DNA from: JANOSH01 sp031415695
Lineage (GTDB): Bacteria > Actinomycetota > Acidimicrobiia > Acidimicrobiales > Ilumatobacteraceae
Direction of reading: 5' to 3'
NCBI GenBank assembly: GCA_031415695.1
Contig: JANOSH010000068.1
Span: 99,660-163,659 of the forward strand
Length of the DNA: 64,000 nt
Part shown: piece by piece, positions 1 through 8,383 of the stretch
Layout of the letters: the number at the start of each line of letters is the position of its first letter
Numbering within the stretch: the stretch's first letter is position 1
The notes under the pieces: generated by a model
Database searches by the model: none
The model's input: the letters and a program-made list of their open reading frames with translations, nothing else
What the model was told of the DNA's origin: nothing
Translations under genes and position numbers: made by a program

Positions 1-935
1 ATTACGACGCCAACAAGGGCGCACACACCAACTCCATGAACGAAACCCAGCGCAGTCGACATCAGGGTTCCGGTGCGACTCGCGAACCAGACGCTCAGCA
101 GTGTGACCCCGGCCGCAAGGCACGTTGGGACAAGCCAAACTCCCGACGGCGGCCCGACGGCGCGTACGACGCGCATCACCAAAATCACCAGTCCGGCCAG
201 TGCTGCCACTACGAGCAGACTGGTACTTCCGGGCCGGCCAAGCACCGTTAGTGGGTCGGCCGTCGTGCGGCGCCAGACATCGACAAGGGCACCGAGCGAT
301 CCTGCCATCATGAGACCCGATGCGATGCGGGCGCTGCGATTGAGCCGCGCCACGAGATCGCGCTGAACCGTCAGACGCAACGCTGCCCGGGGCGCAAGTA
401 TCCCGCCGACCGCAACGGTGCCCCACAGCACGGCAAGGCCACACCACCTCACCCACGTCATGATCGCCGACCATAAGGCGGCCACGGTACGCGCTCCGCC
501 CGCGGGGGCAGGTGGGGGGCCAAGCACCGAGAAGCGGGTCATCCCGCGGACTTCGGTGAGGTCACGCTGATCGAACAACGAGTAGGTCACGAGGTGCTCA
601 CCAGGTGACACGTTGTGGAGCATGATGTCGAGGCGATCGCCGAACTGACTGAGGCTCGCGTCTATCTGTTCACCGTCGATGGTCATGGTCGCCAGCCGCG
701 CATCGCCACGACCGCTGAGGTAGATGCTGAATCGGTCAGGAGGTTCGCTCACCACACCCCCGTCGGGCGGGTTGGTCGCTAGAACAAAGGTTTCAGCGCC
801 AGCGCTTCGGGCAACCGGAATTGCACATACCAGCCCGAGAATCACGCCGAGTAGGGCGGCCCGAAGGATCCTTGTAGTGTTGGAAATCGTACGAGAGTCC
901 GCGGGCACGGCTGCCACGATGTCGGCAGTCGCCAC
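1..935 (-). CDS. CopC/CopD-like membrane protein, 3' end beyond the window
   Basis: An open frame on the minus strand runs from about 935 off the left edge, so only the N-terminal part is present. An in-frame TAG lies near 1001. GTG codons at 935, 917 and 908 are possible starts and I cannot choose between them. The protein has a signal-like segment (ILRAALLGVILGLVCAIPVA), a CopC-like beta domain (NPPDGGVVSEPP) and then membrane helices resembling CopD. Known CopC domains bind copper through an N-terminal His and a late SADGHP-type motif. Neither is seen here, so copper binding is doubtful. Family assignment rests on layout and local similarity. Confidence 0.65.
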   Translation of the reverse strand, partial: MATADIVAAVPADSRTISNTTRILRAALLGVILGLVCAIPVARSAGAETFVLATNPPDGGVVSEPPDRFSIYLSGRGDARLATMTIDGEQIDASLSQFGDRLDIMLHNVSPGEHLVTYSLFDQRDLTEVRGMTRFSVLGPPPAPAGGARTVAALWSAIMTWVRWCGLAVLWGTVAVGGILAPRAALRLTVQRDLVARLNRSARIASGLMMAGSLGALVDVWRRTTADPLTVLGRPGSTSLLVVAALAGLVILVMRVVRAVGPPSGVWLVPTCLAAGVTLLSVWFASRTGTLMSTALGFVHGVGVCALVGVV

Positions 936-1014
936 CCCGTGGCAATGGACGATGCGGGTTCTTGACGCCGGCCAAACGACAAACGGATCAGGTCTTTCGA
1001 CCTAGACGTGGGCT

Positions 1015-2235
1015 TTACGACCTAAGTCGTTCAACGGCACCAACCAGCCGGTCGACATCGTCGGTGGTGATGTACCGCACTACCCCAGCACGTACTACTC
1101 CCCCGGAGGCCGCCAACCCGAGTTGGTCGACCACCTCGACTGCGTAGCTATGCCCGCTCCATGTTGCTATCCGCTCTGCCGCGAGCGCTTTGCCAATGTC
1201 GTCGGGATGATGGCCTTCCACCGTAAACGCCAGGGTGGGCACCCGACCGGCGAGCCCCTGGCGTCCGTGAACCGTCACGCCTGGAATGCTCTGCAGCCCG
1301 CGGAGTAAACCGTCGAATACCACCGATTCGTCGGCGGCAACCTTGTCCATGTCCTCGTCGAGCAAGAAGCGGGCTGCGGCCTCGGTTGCCGCGATCGCTT
1401 CAAACGACGGGGTGCCGGTCTCGAAACGTCGTGGGCCGGTCTCGGCGGCGGGGCGTACCTTGGCCACGTCGAACGTGTTCAGCAGCTCAGGATCACAGCA
1501 CAAGACACCGGCGTGAGGGCCGTACCATTTGTAGGGCGATGAGGCCAGCACGTCGCAGCCAAGTTCGGCGATATTGATGCGGCGATGAGGCGCTAGCGCC
1601 ACCGCGTCGACGAACACCTTCGCTCCGTGGGCATGGGCCGCCTCGACGATGGGAGCCAGGTCGGGTGCGGTGCCGATGAGATTCGATGCACCCGGCAAGG
1701 TGACCCACCGCGTGTCGTCGTCGATGAGGTCGATCACCGAGGCTGGGTCAAGTTCGCCAGTCACGGGGTCGAACCCGGCCAGTACATGCTCGGCACCGGC
1801 GCGTTCGCATGCGATACGCCATGGCGACACGTTGGCATCATGATCGAGCCGGGTACCCACAATGCGGTCACCCGGTTTAAGCGTGACACCAATAGCCCGG
1901 CTGAGCGCCATAGTCATCGTGGTCATGTTGGCCCCGAAGCACACTCCCTCGGGCGACGTTCCGAACAACCGGCCGACCGTGGCTCTGGCCTTGAGCAGCA
2001 GTTCGTCGCAGGCATCGGCTTGCGCGAACCAGCCGCCCGTGTTGGCGTTGTGGCCGCTCGATGCCCAGTCGACCATGGCGGCGATGGACGAGTCGACCAT
2101 CTGGGTACCGGCCGGGCCGTCGAAGCGAGCCCAACCATCGTGAAGCCCAGGGAACCGATTGCGAATATGCGCTGATGACATCAGCACACGGTAGAACACA
2201 CTCTTGCGAACTTTCGAGCGCATCGACGTTGTCAC
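1015..2235 (-). CDS. Cysteine desulfurase-like class V aminotransferase
   Basis: This is a fold-type I PLP enzyme of the SufS/NifS-like family, about 406 residues. The probable Schiff-base lysine is K236 in SSPYKWYGPHAG, and D210 in VFVDAVALAPH is the expected pyridine-nitrogen partner. It resembles the stand-alone SufS-like subfamily found without suf genes, and none are nearby. The conserved region begins at about residue 19, but the GTG at 2235 has GAGG just upstream, so I keep the longer start. It is divergent from the leuA leader. Substrate is unknown: it may be a cysteine desulfurase, a selenocysteine lyase or another amino-acid lyase. Confidence 0.85.
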   Translation of the reverse strand: MTTSMRSKVRKSVFYRVLMSSAHIRNRFPGLHDGWARFDGPAGTQMVDSSIAAMVDWASSGHNANTGGWFAQADACDELLLKARATVGRLFGTSPEGVCFGANMTTMTMALSRAIGVTLKPGDRIVGTRLDHDANVSPWRIACERAGAEHVLAGFDPVTGELDPASVIDLIDDDTRWVTLPGASNLIGTAPDLAPIVEAAHAHGAKVFVDAVALAPHRRINIAELGCDVLASSPYKWYGPHAGVLCCDPELLNTFDVAKVRPAAETGPRRFETGTPSFEAIAATEAAARFLLDEDMDKVAADESVVFDGLLRGLQSIPGVTVHGRQGLAGRVPTLAFTVEGHHPDDIGKALAAERIATWSGHSYAVEVVDQLGLAASGGVVRAGVVRYITTDDVDRLVGAVERLRS

Positions 2236-2283
2236 AGAACCTCGATCCGCTCTAAAGCGGCCAGCTGGTCATGCGCAATGACG

Positions 2284-2313
2284 TTGACACCTCGGGGCGT
2301 GCCGTGCGACACT
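2284..2313 (+). promoter_or_regulatory. Candidate leuA promoter
   Basis: A perfect TTGACA lies at 2284-2289. About 17-18 bp downstream is only a weak -10-like GACACT (2308-2313). Transcription from it would start close to the leader ATG at 2322. The -35 match is clear; the -10 is not. Confidence 0.35.
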
Positions 2314-2321
2314 CGAGGCTG

Positions 2322-2357
2322 ATGCTGTTCAACACCGGCCTCCTTCTTCTCACGTAG
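2322..2357 (+). CDS. Leucine-rich leader peptide of leuA (leuL-like)
   Basis: A short ORF reads MLFNTGLLLLT and stops at TAG. It has four consecutive Leu codons (CTC CTT CTT CTC, 2340-2351) and a fifth Leu at position 2. GAGG at 2315-2318 could serve as a close ribosome binding site. It lies just before a strong hairpin and an intrinsic terminator that precede leuA. This is the classic arrangement for attenuation: ribosomes stall at Leu codons when charged leucyl-tRNA is scarce. Leader-peptide attenuators for leuA are known in Actinobacteria. The role here is inferred from sequence alone. Confidence 0.75.
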   Translation: MLFNTGLLLLT

Positions 2358-2423
2358 GCGAACGCTCCCGAAGCGTTCGCCTCAGCCTCCTGCGCCTTGT
2401 CGGCCAGGAGGTTCTTGGTTTTT
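2358..2423 (+). terminator. leuA transcription attenuator (hairpin plus intrinsic terminator)
   Basis: Directly after the leader stop, GCGAACGCT (2358-2366) pairs perfectly with AGCGTTCGC (2372-2380). Next, CCTCCTG (2386-2392) pairs with CAGGAGG (2405-2411), with a short inner stem, and is followed by a T-rich tract (2412-2423). This is a terminator placed before the leuA start at 2455. A competing pairing is possible between GAGGCTGA (2315-2322) and TCAGCCTC (2382-2389), which would disrupt the terminator's left arm. The exact antiterminator fold is not resolved. Confidence 0.72.
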
Positions 2424-2454
2424 CGGCCCAATTCACACCTAAAGGAACACGACA

Positions 2455-4137
2455 ATGCCTCCGCAGCCAGCTACCCCGAAGTCCATGCCGTTCAGCAAGT
2501 ACAAGCCGTTCGAGCCACTAGTACTGACCGACCGAACCTGGGCCAACAACAAGCTCACAGCTGCTCCGCTGTGGTGCTCGGTCGACCTTCGCGACGGCAA
2601 CCAGGCGCTCATCGACCCTATGGATTCTGAGCGCAAGCTGCGCATGTTCAAGACCCTCGTGGCCATGGGGTTCAAGGAGATCGAGGTTGGTTTCCCATCG
2701 GCCAGCCAGCCCGATTACGACTTCTTGCGCCAGATCATCGAGGACGATCACATCCCCGACGATGTGACCATCCAGGTTTTGGTGCAGTGCCGGCGGGACC
2801 TGCTGGTGCGAACCTATGAAGGGCTGCAAGGTGCCCGCCAGGCCATTGTGCACTTCTATAACTCCACCTCGGTGTTGCAGCGCACTGTGGTGTTCGGCCT
2901 TCCCAAACAAGGCATTGTCGACATTGCGGTAAATGCTGCGCTGTTGTGCAAAGAGCTTGAATCAACCATCGACGGCACATTCATCCGCTACGAGTATTCC
3001 CCCGAAAGCTTCACGGGTACCGAACCCGAGTTTGCCATCGAGATCTGCGAAGCAGTGATGGATGTCATTCAACCAACCCCCGACATCCCCCTCATCATCA
3101 ACCTGCCGGCCACGGTCGAGTGCTACCAGCCGTGGGTGTATGGCGACGTCATCGAGTGGTTCGGCCGTACAATCAAGAACCGCGACTGTCTGCAGATTTC
3201 CCTGCACCCCCACAACGACCGGGGCCAGGGCGTGGCCGCGGCCGAAGCCGGAATGCTGGCCGGTGCCGACCGGGTCGAGGGCACCCTGTTTGGCAATGGC
3301 GAACGGACTGGCAACGTCGATGTTGTGAACTTGGCGTTGAACCTCATGTGCCAAGGCATCGACCCCCATCTCGACATCTCAGACATCGATGCGTTGCGCC
3401 GCACGGCCGAGTACTGCAACCGCCTGCCGGTTCATCCCCGTCACCCGTACGCGGGCGACCTCGTGTACACGGCGTTCAGCGGCAGCCACCAAGACGCCAT
3501 CAAGAAGGGGTTCGACGCGCTGCCGGTCAATTACACCGAGTGGGCCGTGCCGTATCTGCCGATCGACCCCAAGCATGTCGGTCGTTCGTACGAAGCGGTT
3601 GTGCGCGTCAACAGCCAGTCGGGCAAGGGTGGCGTGGCGTTTGTGATGAAGGCCGAGCATGGTTTCGAATTGCCGCGACGGTTGCAGATCGAGTTCTCGA
3701 AGAACATCCAACACATCACCGAAGATTCGGGTACCGAAATCAGCCCTGCCCGTATGTGGGATGCGTTCGAAGGCGAGTATCTGCCGGCCGATCCTCGCTA
3801 CAAGATGGTGTCGCACGAACTTCGATCCAAGGACGACGACGTCACCGAGATCACCGCTCAGGTCGATGTCGATGGCCAACGCCACAGCATCAGCGGCCTA
3901 GGGAACGGCCCCATTGCCGCATTCGTGCACGCGCTACAGGCCGAGTTCAACGTCGATCTCGATGTCATCGACTACGCCGAGCATGCCATTAGCCAGGGCG
4001 CCGAGGCGTCGGCGGTTGCCTATGTCGAGACCATGCTCGACGGTGAAGTGCGCTGGGGTGTGGCCACCCACCCCAATATCATCACGGCTTCATTGCGAGC
4101 CGTGCTGTCCGCTCTCGGTCGCCACACAAGCAGCTAG
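2455..4137 (+). CDS. leuA: 2-isopropylmalate synthase
   Basis: LeuA condenses acetyl-CoA with 2-oxoisovalerate, the committed step of leucine synthesis. The 560-residue protein has the DRE-TIM metallolyase motif as VDLRDGNQ (residues 43-50), the metal-binding HPHNDRG, and a C-terminal LeuA allosteric domain from about residue 440, where leucine normally binds. Length fits the longer actinobacterial LeuA type that begins with a substrate-like N-terminal extension (FSKYKPFEP). AAGGA upstream supports the ATG start. Expression is probably controlled by the leader peptide and terminator immediately upstream, with feedback inhibition at the protein level. Confidence 0.97.
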   Translation: MPPQPATPKSMPFSKYKPFEPLVLTDRTWANNKLTAAPLWCSVDLRDGNQALIDPMDSERKLRMFKTLVAMGFKEIEVGFPSASQPDYDFLRQIIEDDHIPDDVTIQVLVQCRRDLLVRTYEGLQGARQAIVHFYNSTSVLQRTVVFGLPKQGIVDIAVNAALLCKELESTIDGTFIRYEYSPESFTGTEPEFAIEICEAVMDVIQPTPDIPLIINLPATVECYQPWVYGDVIEWFGRTIKNRDCLQISLHPHNDRGQGVAAAEAGMLAGADRVEGTLFGNGERTGNVDVVNLALNLMCQGIDPHLDISDIDALRRTAEYCNRLPVHPRHPYAGDLVYTAFSGSHQDAIKKGFDALPVNYTEWAVPYLPIDPKHVGRSYEAVVRVNSQSGKGGVAFVMKAEHGFELPRRLQIEFSKNIQHITEDSGTEISPARMWDAFEGEYLPADPRYKMVSHELRSKDDDVTEITAQVDVDGQRHSISGLGNGPIAAFVHALQAEFNVDLDVIDYAEHAISQGAEASAVAYVETMLDGEVRWGVATHPNIITASLRAVLSALGRHTSS

Positions 4138-4146
4138 CCTGTCGCC

Positions 4147-4338
4147 ATGAAAGTAATCGTCGACTTTGATGTGTGCGCGTCCACCGGTGCCTGTATGCAG
4201 ACTGCGCCCGAGATGTTCGAGGTCCGTTCCGACGGTTACCTCTACCTGCTCATGGAGGAACCAGGCGAAGAACTTCGCGACAAGATAACAATGGCAGCCG
4301 ATATGTGTCCGACGGGCGCCATCAGCATCGAAGACTGA
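4147..4338 (+). CDS. Small [3Fe-4S]-type ferredoxin
   Basis: This is a 63-residue acidic ferredoxin. Cluster ligands are C10 and C16 (CASTGAC, a C-x5-C spacing) and C54 in MCPTGA. The missing fourth cysteine in the first motif indicates a 3Fe-4S cluster or a 4Fe-4S cluster with a non-Cys ligand. Such ferredoxins usually feed electrons to cytochrome P450s or other oxygenases, but no P450 is in the window. It starts only 9 bp after leuA and is probably cotranscribed. The redox partner is unknown. Confidence 0.88.
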   Translation: MKVIVDFDVCASTGACMQTAPEMFEVRSDGYLYLLMEEPGEELRDKITMAADMCPTGAISIED

Positions 4339-4490
4339 GCGTTAGCGGCCGGTAGGCCGCCAGCGAAGCAGACGCGACTAGCCAACCGAACTTGACGATA
4401 TCTGCACGGTGCGCAGCAGGCTCCTCAATCCCTCCCTCTTAGTGTTGGTGACAGCACACGAAGCGGCGTGTGGCGATCCAAGGAGCAGGC

Positions 4491-5474
4491 GTGGGCCACG
4501 CAGCAACATCGAGCCATACGACACGCACCCCCAAGCGGCTGGTGGCACTAGCCATCATCATGACGAGTGGCGTGGTGTCCGTAGGCGTGGCTCTCGCCGA
4601 CCAAACCGGCGACCTGCGTATGGCCGACATCATTGTCATCGAGCCACCCGCGCCAGGTTTCAGCGAAGTGATGAATGCAGGCGCCACAATTCTGTCAAGT
4701 CGCCCAATCGACCCGGCAGCCGTGACCAGTAACGCCGCTGATCCGCTCACCGGCCTATCGCTGTCGTTTACTCCCGCTGGCGGTTATCAGCGCTATTGGG
4801 TGAACAAGCGCACAGCCGAGTTTCGAGGCGTGCAGGCCTACCAGTTGCCAAACAAGGTGAAACCCAAAACCTTTCTGACTGACTGGGAGTCCGGCATCAA
4901 GGACTTAGAGGGCACAGTCAGCGAGTTGAAGGACATTGCCGACGCCCGTCTCGGCGAGGTCGTCATCAGCCGCCGAACGCTCCATCAGGTGGCCTTTGTC
5001 CACAAGAACACAGCCTTCGTGGTGGTGTCGGGCGGATCCGACGCCACCGGAGCCACGACTCTGGCGCTGCTCCAGCAGACCCGAGCGCAGGCCGGTTCTG
5101 GAGCCGCAGCACCCGCTCCGGTGTCAGCCGCCCCCAAGGTAGTGGTGGCACCCGTCGCTCCGGTGCCGACCCCTGTCGCAGTTGCGGTCGCAGTCGCAGT
5201 CGCAGCGCAACCGGCACCAGCAATTGAGGCTCCGCCCGTGAATGTGGTGCCGTTGCAGACGAACGTGCTCGGCCGCCAAATCTCTAGCCGCCAACGGATC
5301 CCACGGTTCTTCGAACTGTGGATCGGCCTCAGCACGCTGTGTCTTGCCGCGCTCGCCGTGTACGCCGTGGCAACCCAACCGCGTTCGCTAGCGCAGTTCG
5401 TTCCCGCCCGCACCCCGAAGCGCCAAGACGTTCAGCGAAGTAGGAACAGCCCTACCAACCTGCCCTTTGGCTAA
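4491..5474 (+). CDS. Secreted or membrane-anchored hypothetical protein with Ala/Val/Pro-rich stalk
   Basis: I do not recognise a family. The GTG at 4491 is chosen because AAGGAG (4480-4485) sits 5 bp upstream; an in-frame start at 4470 is less likely. The protein has an N-terminal hydrophobic signal (LVALAIIMTSGVVSVGVALA), an extracellular domain of about 150 residues, a low-complexity linker containing VAVAVAVAV and many Ala/Pro, and one C-terminal membrane helix (FFELWIGLSTLCLAALAVYA) with a short basic tail. The layout suggests a surface protein anchored at its C-terminus. It converges on serA. Confidence 0.7.
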   Translation: MGHAATSSHTTRTPKRLVALAIIMTSGVVSVGVALADQTGDLRMADIIVIEPPAPGFSEVMNAGATILSSRPIDPAAVTSNAADPLTGLSLSFTPAGGYQRYWVNKRTAEFRGVQAYQLPNKVKPKTFLTDWESGIKDLEGTVSELKDIADARLGEVVISRRTLHQVAFVHKNTAFVVVSGGSDATGATTLALLQQTRAQAGSGAAAPAPVSAAPKVVVAPVAPVPTPVAVAVAVAVAAQPAPAIEAPPVNVVPLQTNVLGRQISSRQRIPRFFELWIGLSTLCLAALAVYAVATQPRSLAQFVPARTPKRQDVQRSRNSPTNLPFG

Positions 5475-5528
5475 TGGCGAAGCGATAAGCGAGCGACCCC
5501 AAGCAAGCGACGCCGAACGCAAACTCGC

Positions 5529-7097
5529 TCAGCGGCCTCGCAGCACGTGAACCGACACGATGCCGGGCGTCGATTCGAGCGCGGCCAGCACCTCACTGGG
5601 CACGGGAGCGGTAGTTGCGATGACCATGCTGGCCTCGCCGGGTGTATCGGTACGACCGACGTCCATGTCGGCAATGTTGATGCCAGCATTGCCCAGGGCT
5701 AGACCGACGACACCAATCATTCCAGGGCGATCGTCGTTGTGAACCACCAAGAGGTTGTCAGACGGCGGTAGGTCGCACGAGTAACCGTCGACCGCAACAA
5801 TGCGATGCGCGCCGGCTCGGCCGGACAATGTGCCCGACATACTGTGACCGTCTCCCCTCACGGTCACAAGGTTGACGAAGTCCAATGAGGTCGTGGTCGA
5901 TGACTCGCGCACCTCGACGCCAGCTTCGACAGCTAGTTGGGGGGCGTTTACAAACGTGACGGGGTCGTCGCAGAACGAAGCAAAAAGTCCCTTCAACACC
6001 GACAGAGTAAGAATCCGCGTGTCGTAGGCCGCTAGTTCTCCTTCCACAATGACCTCGATTGTTTTTGGCGCGCCGCCGTTGAGCGAACCGAAGAGCGCCC
6101 CCAGACGCTCGGCCAGCGGAAGATACGGCTTCATCAATTCGGGGGCTTCGGCCGCGCCGACGTTTACTGCAAATGGCACGAAATCGCCCGCAAGCGCTAG
6201 CTGTACCATGTGGGCAATGGTGTCGCCTGCCTTGTCTTGCGCCTCGCGGGTGCTGGCCCCCAAGTGGGGCGTAACGACGATTTGGTCGATATCGAACAGC
6301 GGAGATTCGGTCATTGGTTCGGTCGAGAACACATCGAGAGCTGCGCCGGCAATTTGGCCGCTGCGAACGGCATGAGCAAGTGCCATCTCATCGACGATGC
6401 CGCCGCGTGCCACGTTGATCACGCGAAGGCTCGGTTTGGCAAGCGCAAAGAGGCGTTCGCCGATAAGGCCGGTTGTTTCTTTGTTCTTCGGAAGGTGCAC
6501 GGTGATGAAGTCGGCTTCGCCCATGAGGCGTTCGATCGACAGCAATTCCACGTGCATCTGGCGCGCTCGCTCCTCGGTCACAAACGGATCGAATGCAACA
6601 AGGCGCATACCAAAGGCATAGGCGCGTTTGGCGACTAGGGCACCAATTCGCCCGAGCCCGACGATACCCAGCGTCTTGTCGGCCAGTTCGACGCCCTCCC
6701 ACTTCGCTCGTTCCCATCGGCCGGCCTTTAGCGCCGAATGTGCTTGGGGCACGTTGCGAGCCTGGGCCAACAACAGCGCCATCGTGTGCTCGGCCGCCGA
6801 CACGATGTTTGATTGCGGAGCATTGACGACCATAACGCCGCGTCGAGTAGCCGCCTCGACATCGACATTATCGAGACCGATACCGGCGCGGCCGACGACA
6901 ACAAGTTGACGGCCTGCCTGTAACACCGCTGCGTCGACGTTGGTCGCGGACCGGATGATGAGCGCGTCGGCACCCTCGATGGCGTCGAGAAGTTCGGTCG
7001 GTGAGAGGCCTAGCAGCACATCGACATCGTGACCCGCTGAGCGGAGCATATCGAGCCCGCCGTCGGCGATCTCCTCGGTTACCAAAATTCGTGCCAT
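5529..7097 (-). CDS. serA: D-3-phosphoglycerate dehydrogenase
   Basis: SerA oxidises 3-phosphoglycerate to 3-phosphohydroxypyruvate with NAD, the first step of serine synthesis. The 522-residue protein is the long type: substrate and NAD domains (nucleotide motif GLGRIGALVAKRA near 147-159), catalytic-site elements NVARGGIVDE and TPHLGAST, an intervening ASB domain, and a C-terminal ACT domain (LLVVHNDDRPGMIGVVG, about 450-522) that binds serine for feedback control. It lies 61 bp downstream of an aminotransferase on the same strand, and serC is divergent beyond that. Confidence 0.97.
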   Translation of the reverse strand: MARILVTEEIADGGLDMLRSAGHDVDVLLGLSPTELLDAIEGADALIIRSATNVDAAVLQAGRQLVVVGRAGIGLDNVDVEAATRRGVMVVNAPQSNIVSAAEHTMALLLAQARNVPQAHSALKAGRWERAKWEGVELADKTLGIVGLGRIGALVAKRAYAFGMRLVAFDPFVTEERARQMHVELLSIERLMGEADFITVHLPKNKETTGLIGERLFALAKPSLRVINVARGGIVDEMALAHAVRSGQIAGAALDVFSTEPMTESPLFDIDQIVVTPHLGASTREAQDKAGDTIAHMVQLALAGDFVPFAVNVGAAEAPELMKPYLPLAERLGALFGSLNGGAPKTIEVIVEGELAAYDTRILTLSVLKGLFASFCDDPVTFVNAPQLAVEAGVEVRESSTTTSLDFVNLVTVRGDGHSMSGTLSGRAGAHRIVAVDGYSCDLPPSDNLLVVHNDDRPGMIGVVGLALGNAGINIADMDVGRTDTPGEASMVIATTAPVPSEVLAALESTPGIVSVHVLRGR

Positions 7098-7158
7098 GCC
7101 CTAGTTTCGTCGGCCTAACACCCGTTGTACCAAAGGTAAAGCGACACCAGCCACACGG

Positions 7159-8376
7159 CTAGGACAGATAGGCACCGATACGGCTGACACCTTCGATGAG
7201 ATCATCGTCGCCGAGCGCAAACGACAGCCGCATGTAACCGGGCGCACCAAAGGCCTCGCCTGGGACCAACGCAACCTTGGCATCGGACAGGATTCGGTCG
7301 GCCAATTCCATGGTGGACGACGAACGATGGCCACGGATTGACCGGCCGAGCACACCTTCGAACGACGGGAAACAGTAGAACGCGCCCTGCGGTTCGAGGC
7401 AGGTGACACCTGGGAGTTCGTTGAGCATCGAGGCCATGATTTTTCCTCGACGCTCGAAATGGCCTCGCATCATATGAACCGCCGATAGGTCACCTGACAC
7501 AGCTGCCAGCGCAGCTCGCTGGGACACATTGGCCACGTTGGACGTTGCGTGAGATTGAAAATTAGTAGCAGCATCGATCATGTCCTTGGGACCGATCATC
7601 CAACCAACGCGCCAGCCGGTCATGGCGTAGGTCTTCGCCACACCATTCACAATGATGCACTGGTTTGCTAGTTCCGGCACCACGACGGGCATCGACGAGA
7701 ACGAATTGTCACCGTACGTCAGGTGCTCGTAAATCTCGTCGGTAAGCACCCAGATTCCGTGCTCGAGCGCCCATCGGCCAATGGCCTCGACCTCGTCGAT
7801 CGGGTAGACCGCGCCTGACGGGTTGTCGGGCGACACAAACAGCAACGCCTTAGTACGAGGCGTGCGGGCGGCCTCGAGTTGTTCGACGGTGATGCGGAAC
7901 CCGGCGTCGGCTCCGGCGCTTACGATCACCGGCACACCACCAGCGAGCGCAATGGCTTCGGGATACGTGGTCCAGTAGGGCGCTGGGCAAATCACCTCGT
8001 CGCCCGGGTCGCACAAGGCTGCAAACGCCATGAACACCGCCTGCTTGCCGCCATTGGTAACCAGCACCTGGCTCGCCGGGACGGTAAAGCCGCTGTCGCG
8101 CTGGGTCTTTACGGCGATTGCCTCGCGAAGTTCGGGCAACCCTGCCGCCGGCGTGTAGCGGTGGTTGGCTGGCACCAGACATGCCGCCGCCGCAGCTTGA
8201 ACGATGTGTTCGGGCGTGGGGAAGTCGGGTTCACCTGCCCCAAAACCAATGATGTCCTCGCCTGCGGCTTTCAGCGCCTTGGCTTTTGCGTCGACGGCAA
8301 GGGTGGCGGATGGGGCAATGGCGGAAAGTCGCTGGGACACACGGTTCACGGCCTGCAATGCTTGCACAGTGAGCAC
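7159..8376 (-). CDS. Aspartate aminotransferase-like class I aminotransferase
   Basis: This PLP enzyme closely follows actinobacterial aspartate aminotransferases of the AspC/PatA type. Recognisable pieces are SATLAVDAKAKALKA, GFGAGEPDFPTP, NHRYTPAAGLPELR, the PLP-lysine region VNGVAKTYAMTGWRVGW and the final RLSFALGDDDL. The open frame extends upstream to 8496, but family members begin about ten residues before VSQRL, so GTG at 8376 or 8367 fits best. It probably forms an operon with serA. Its start is only about 8-17 bp from the divergent serC start. Confidence 0.9.
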   Translation of the reverse strand: MLTVQALQAVNRVSQRLSAIAPSATLAVDAKAKALKAAGEDIIGFGAGEPDFPTPEHIVQAAAAACLVPANHRYTPAAGLPELREAIAVKTQRDSGFTVPASQVLVTNGGKQAVFMAFAALCDPGDEVICPAPYWTTYPEAIALAGGVPVIVSAGADAGFRITVEQLEAARTPRTKALLFVSPDNPSGAVYPIDEVEAIGRWALEHGIWVLTDEIYEHLTYGDNSFSSMPVVVPELANQCIIVNGVAKTYAMTGWRVGWMIGPKDMIDAATNFQSHATSNVANVSQRAALAAVSGDLSAVHMMRGHFERRGKIMASMLNELPGVTCLEPQGAFYCFPSFEGVLGRSIRGHRSSSTMELADRILSDAKVALVPGEAFGAPGYMRLSFALGDDDLIEGVSRIGAYLS

Positions 8377-8383
8377 CGCGTCA

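Noticed and set aside
1627..2175. Long plus-strand frame antisense to the class V aminotransferase
   Set aside because: The opposite strand has clear family motifs throughout, and this frame has none and an Arg/His-rich composition typical of a shadow.
2252..2455. Minus-strand 67-codon frame across the leuA leader
   Set aside because: It overlaps the attenuator and leader peptide on the other strand and shows no recognisable protein features.
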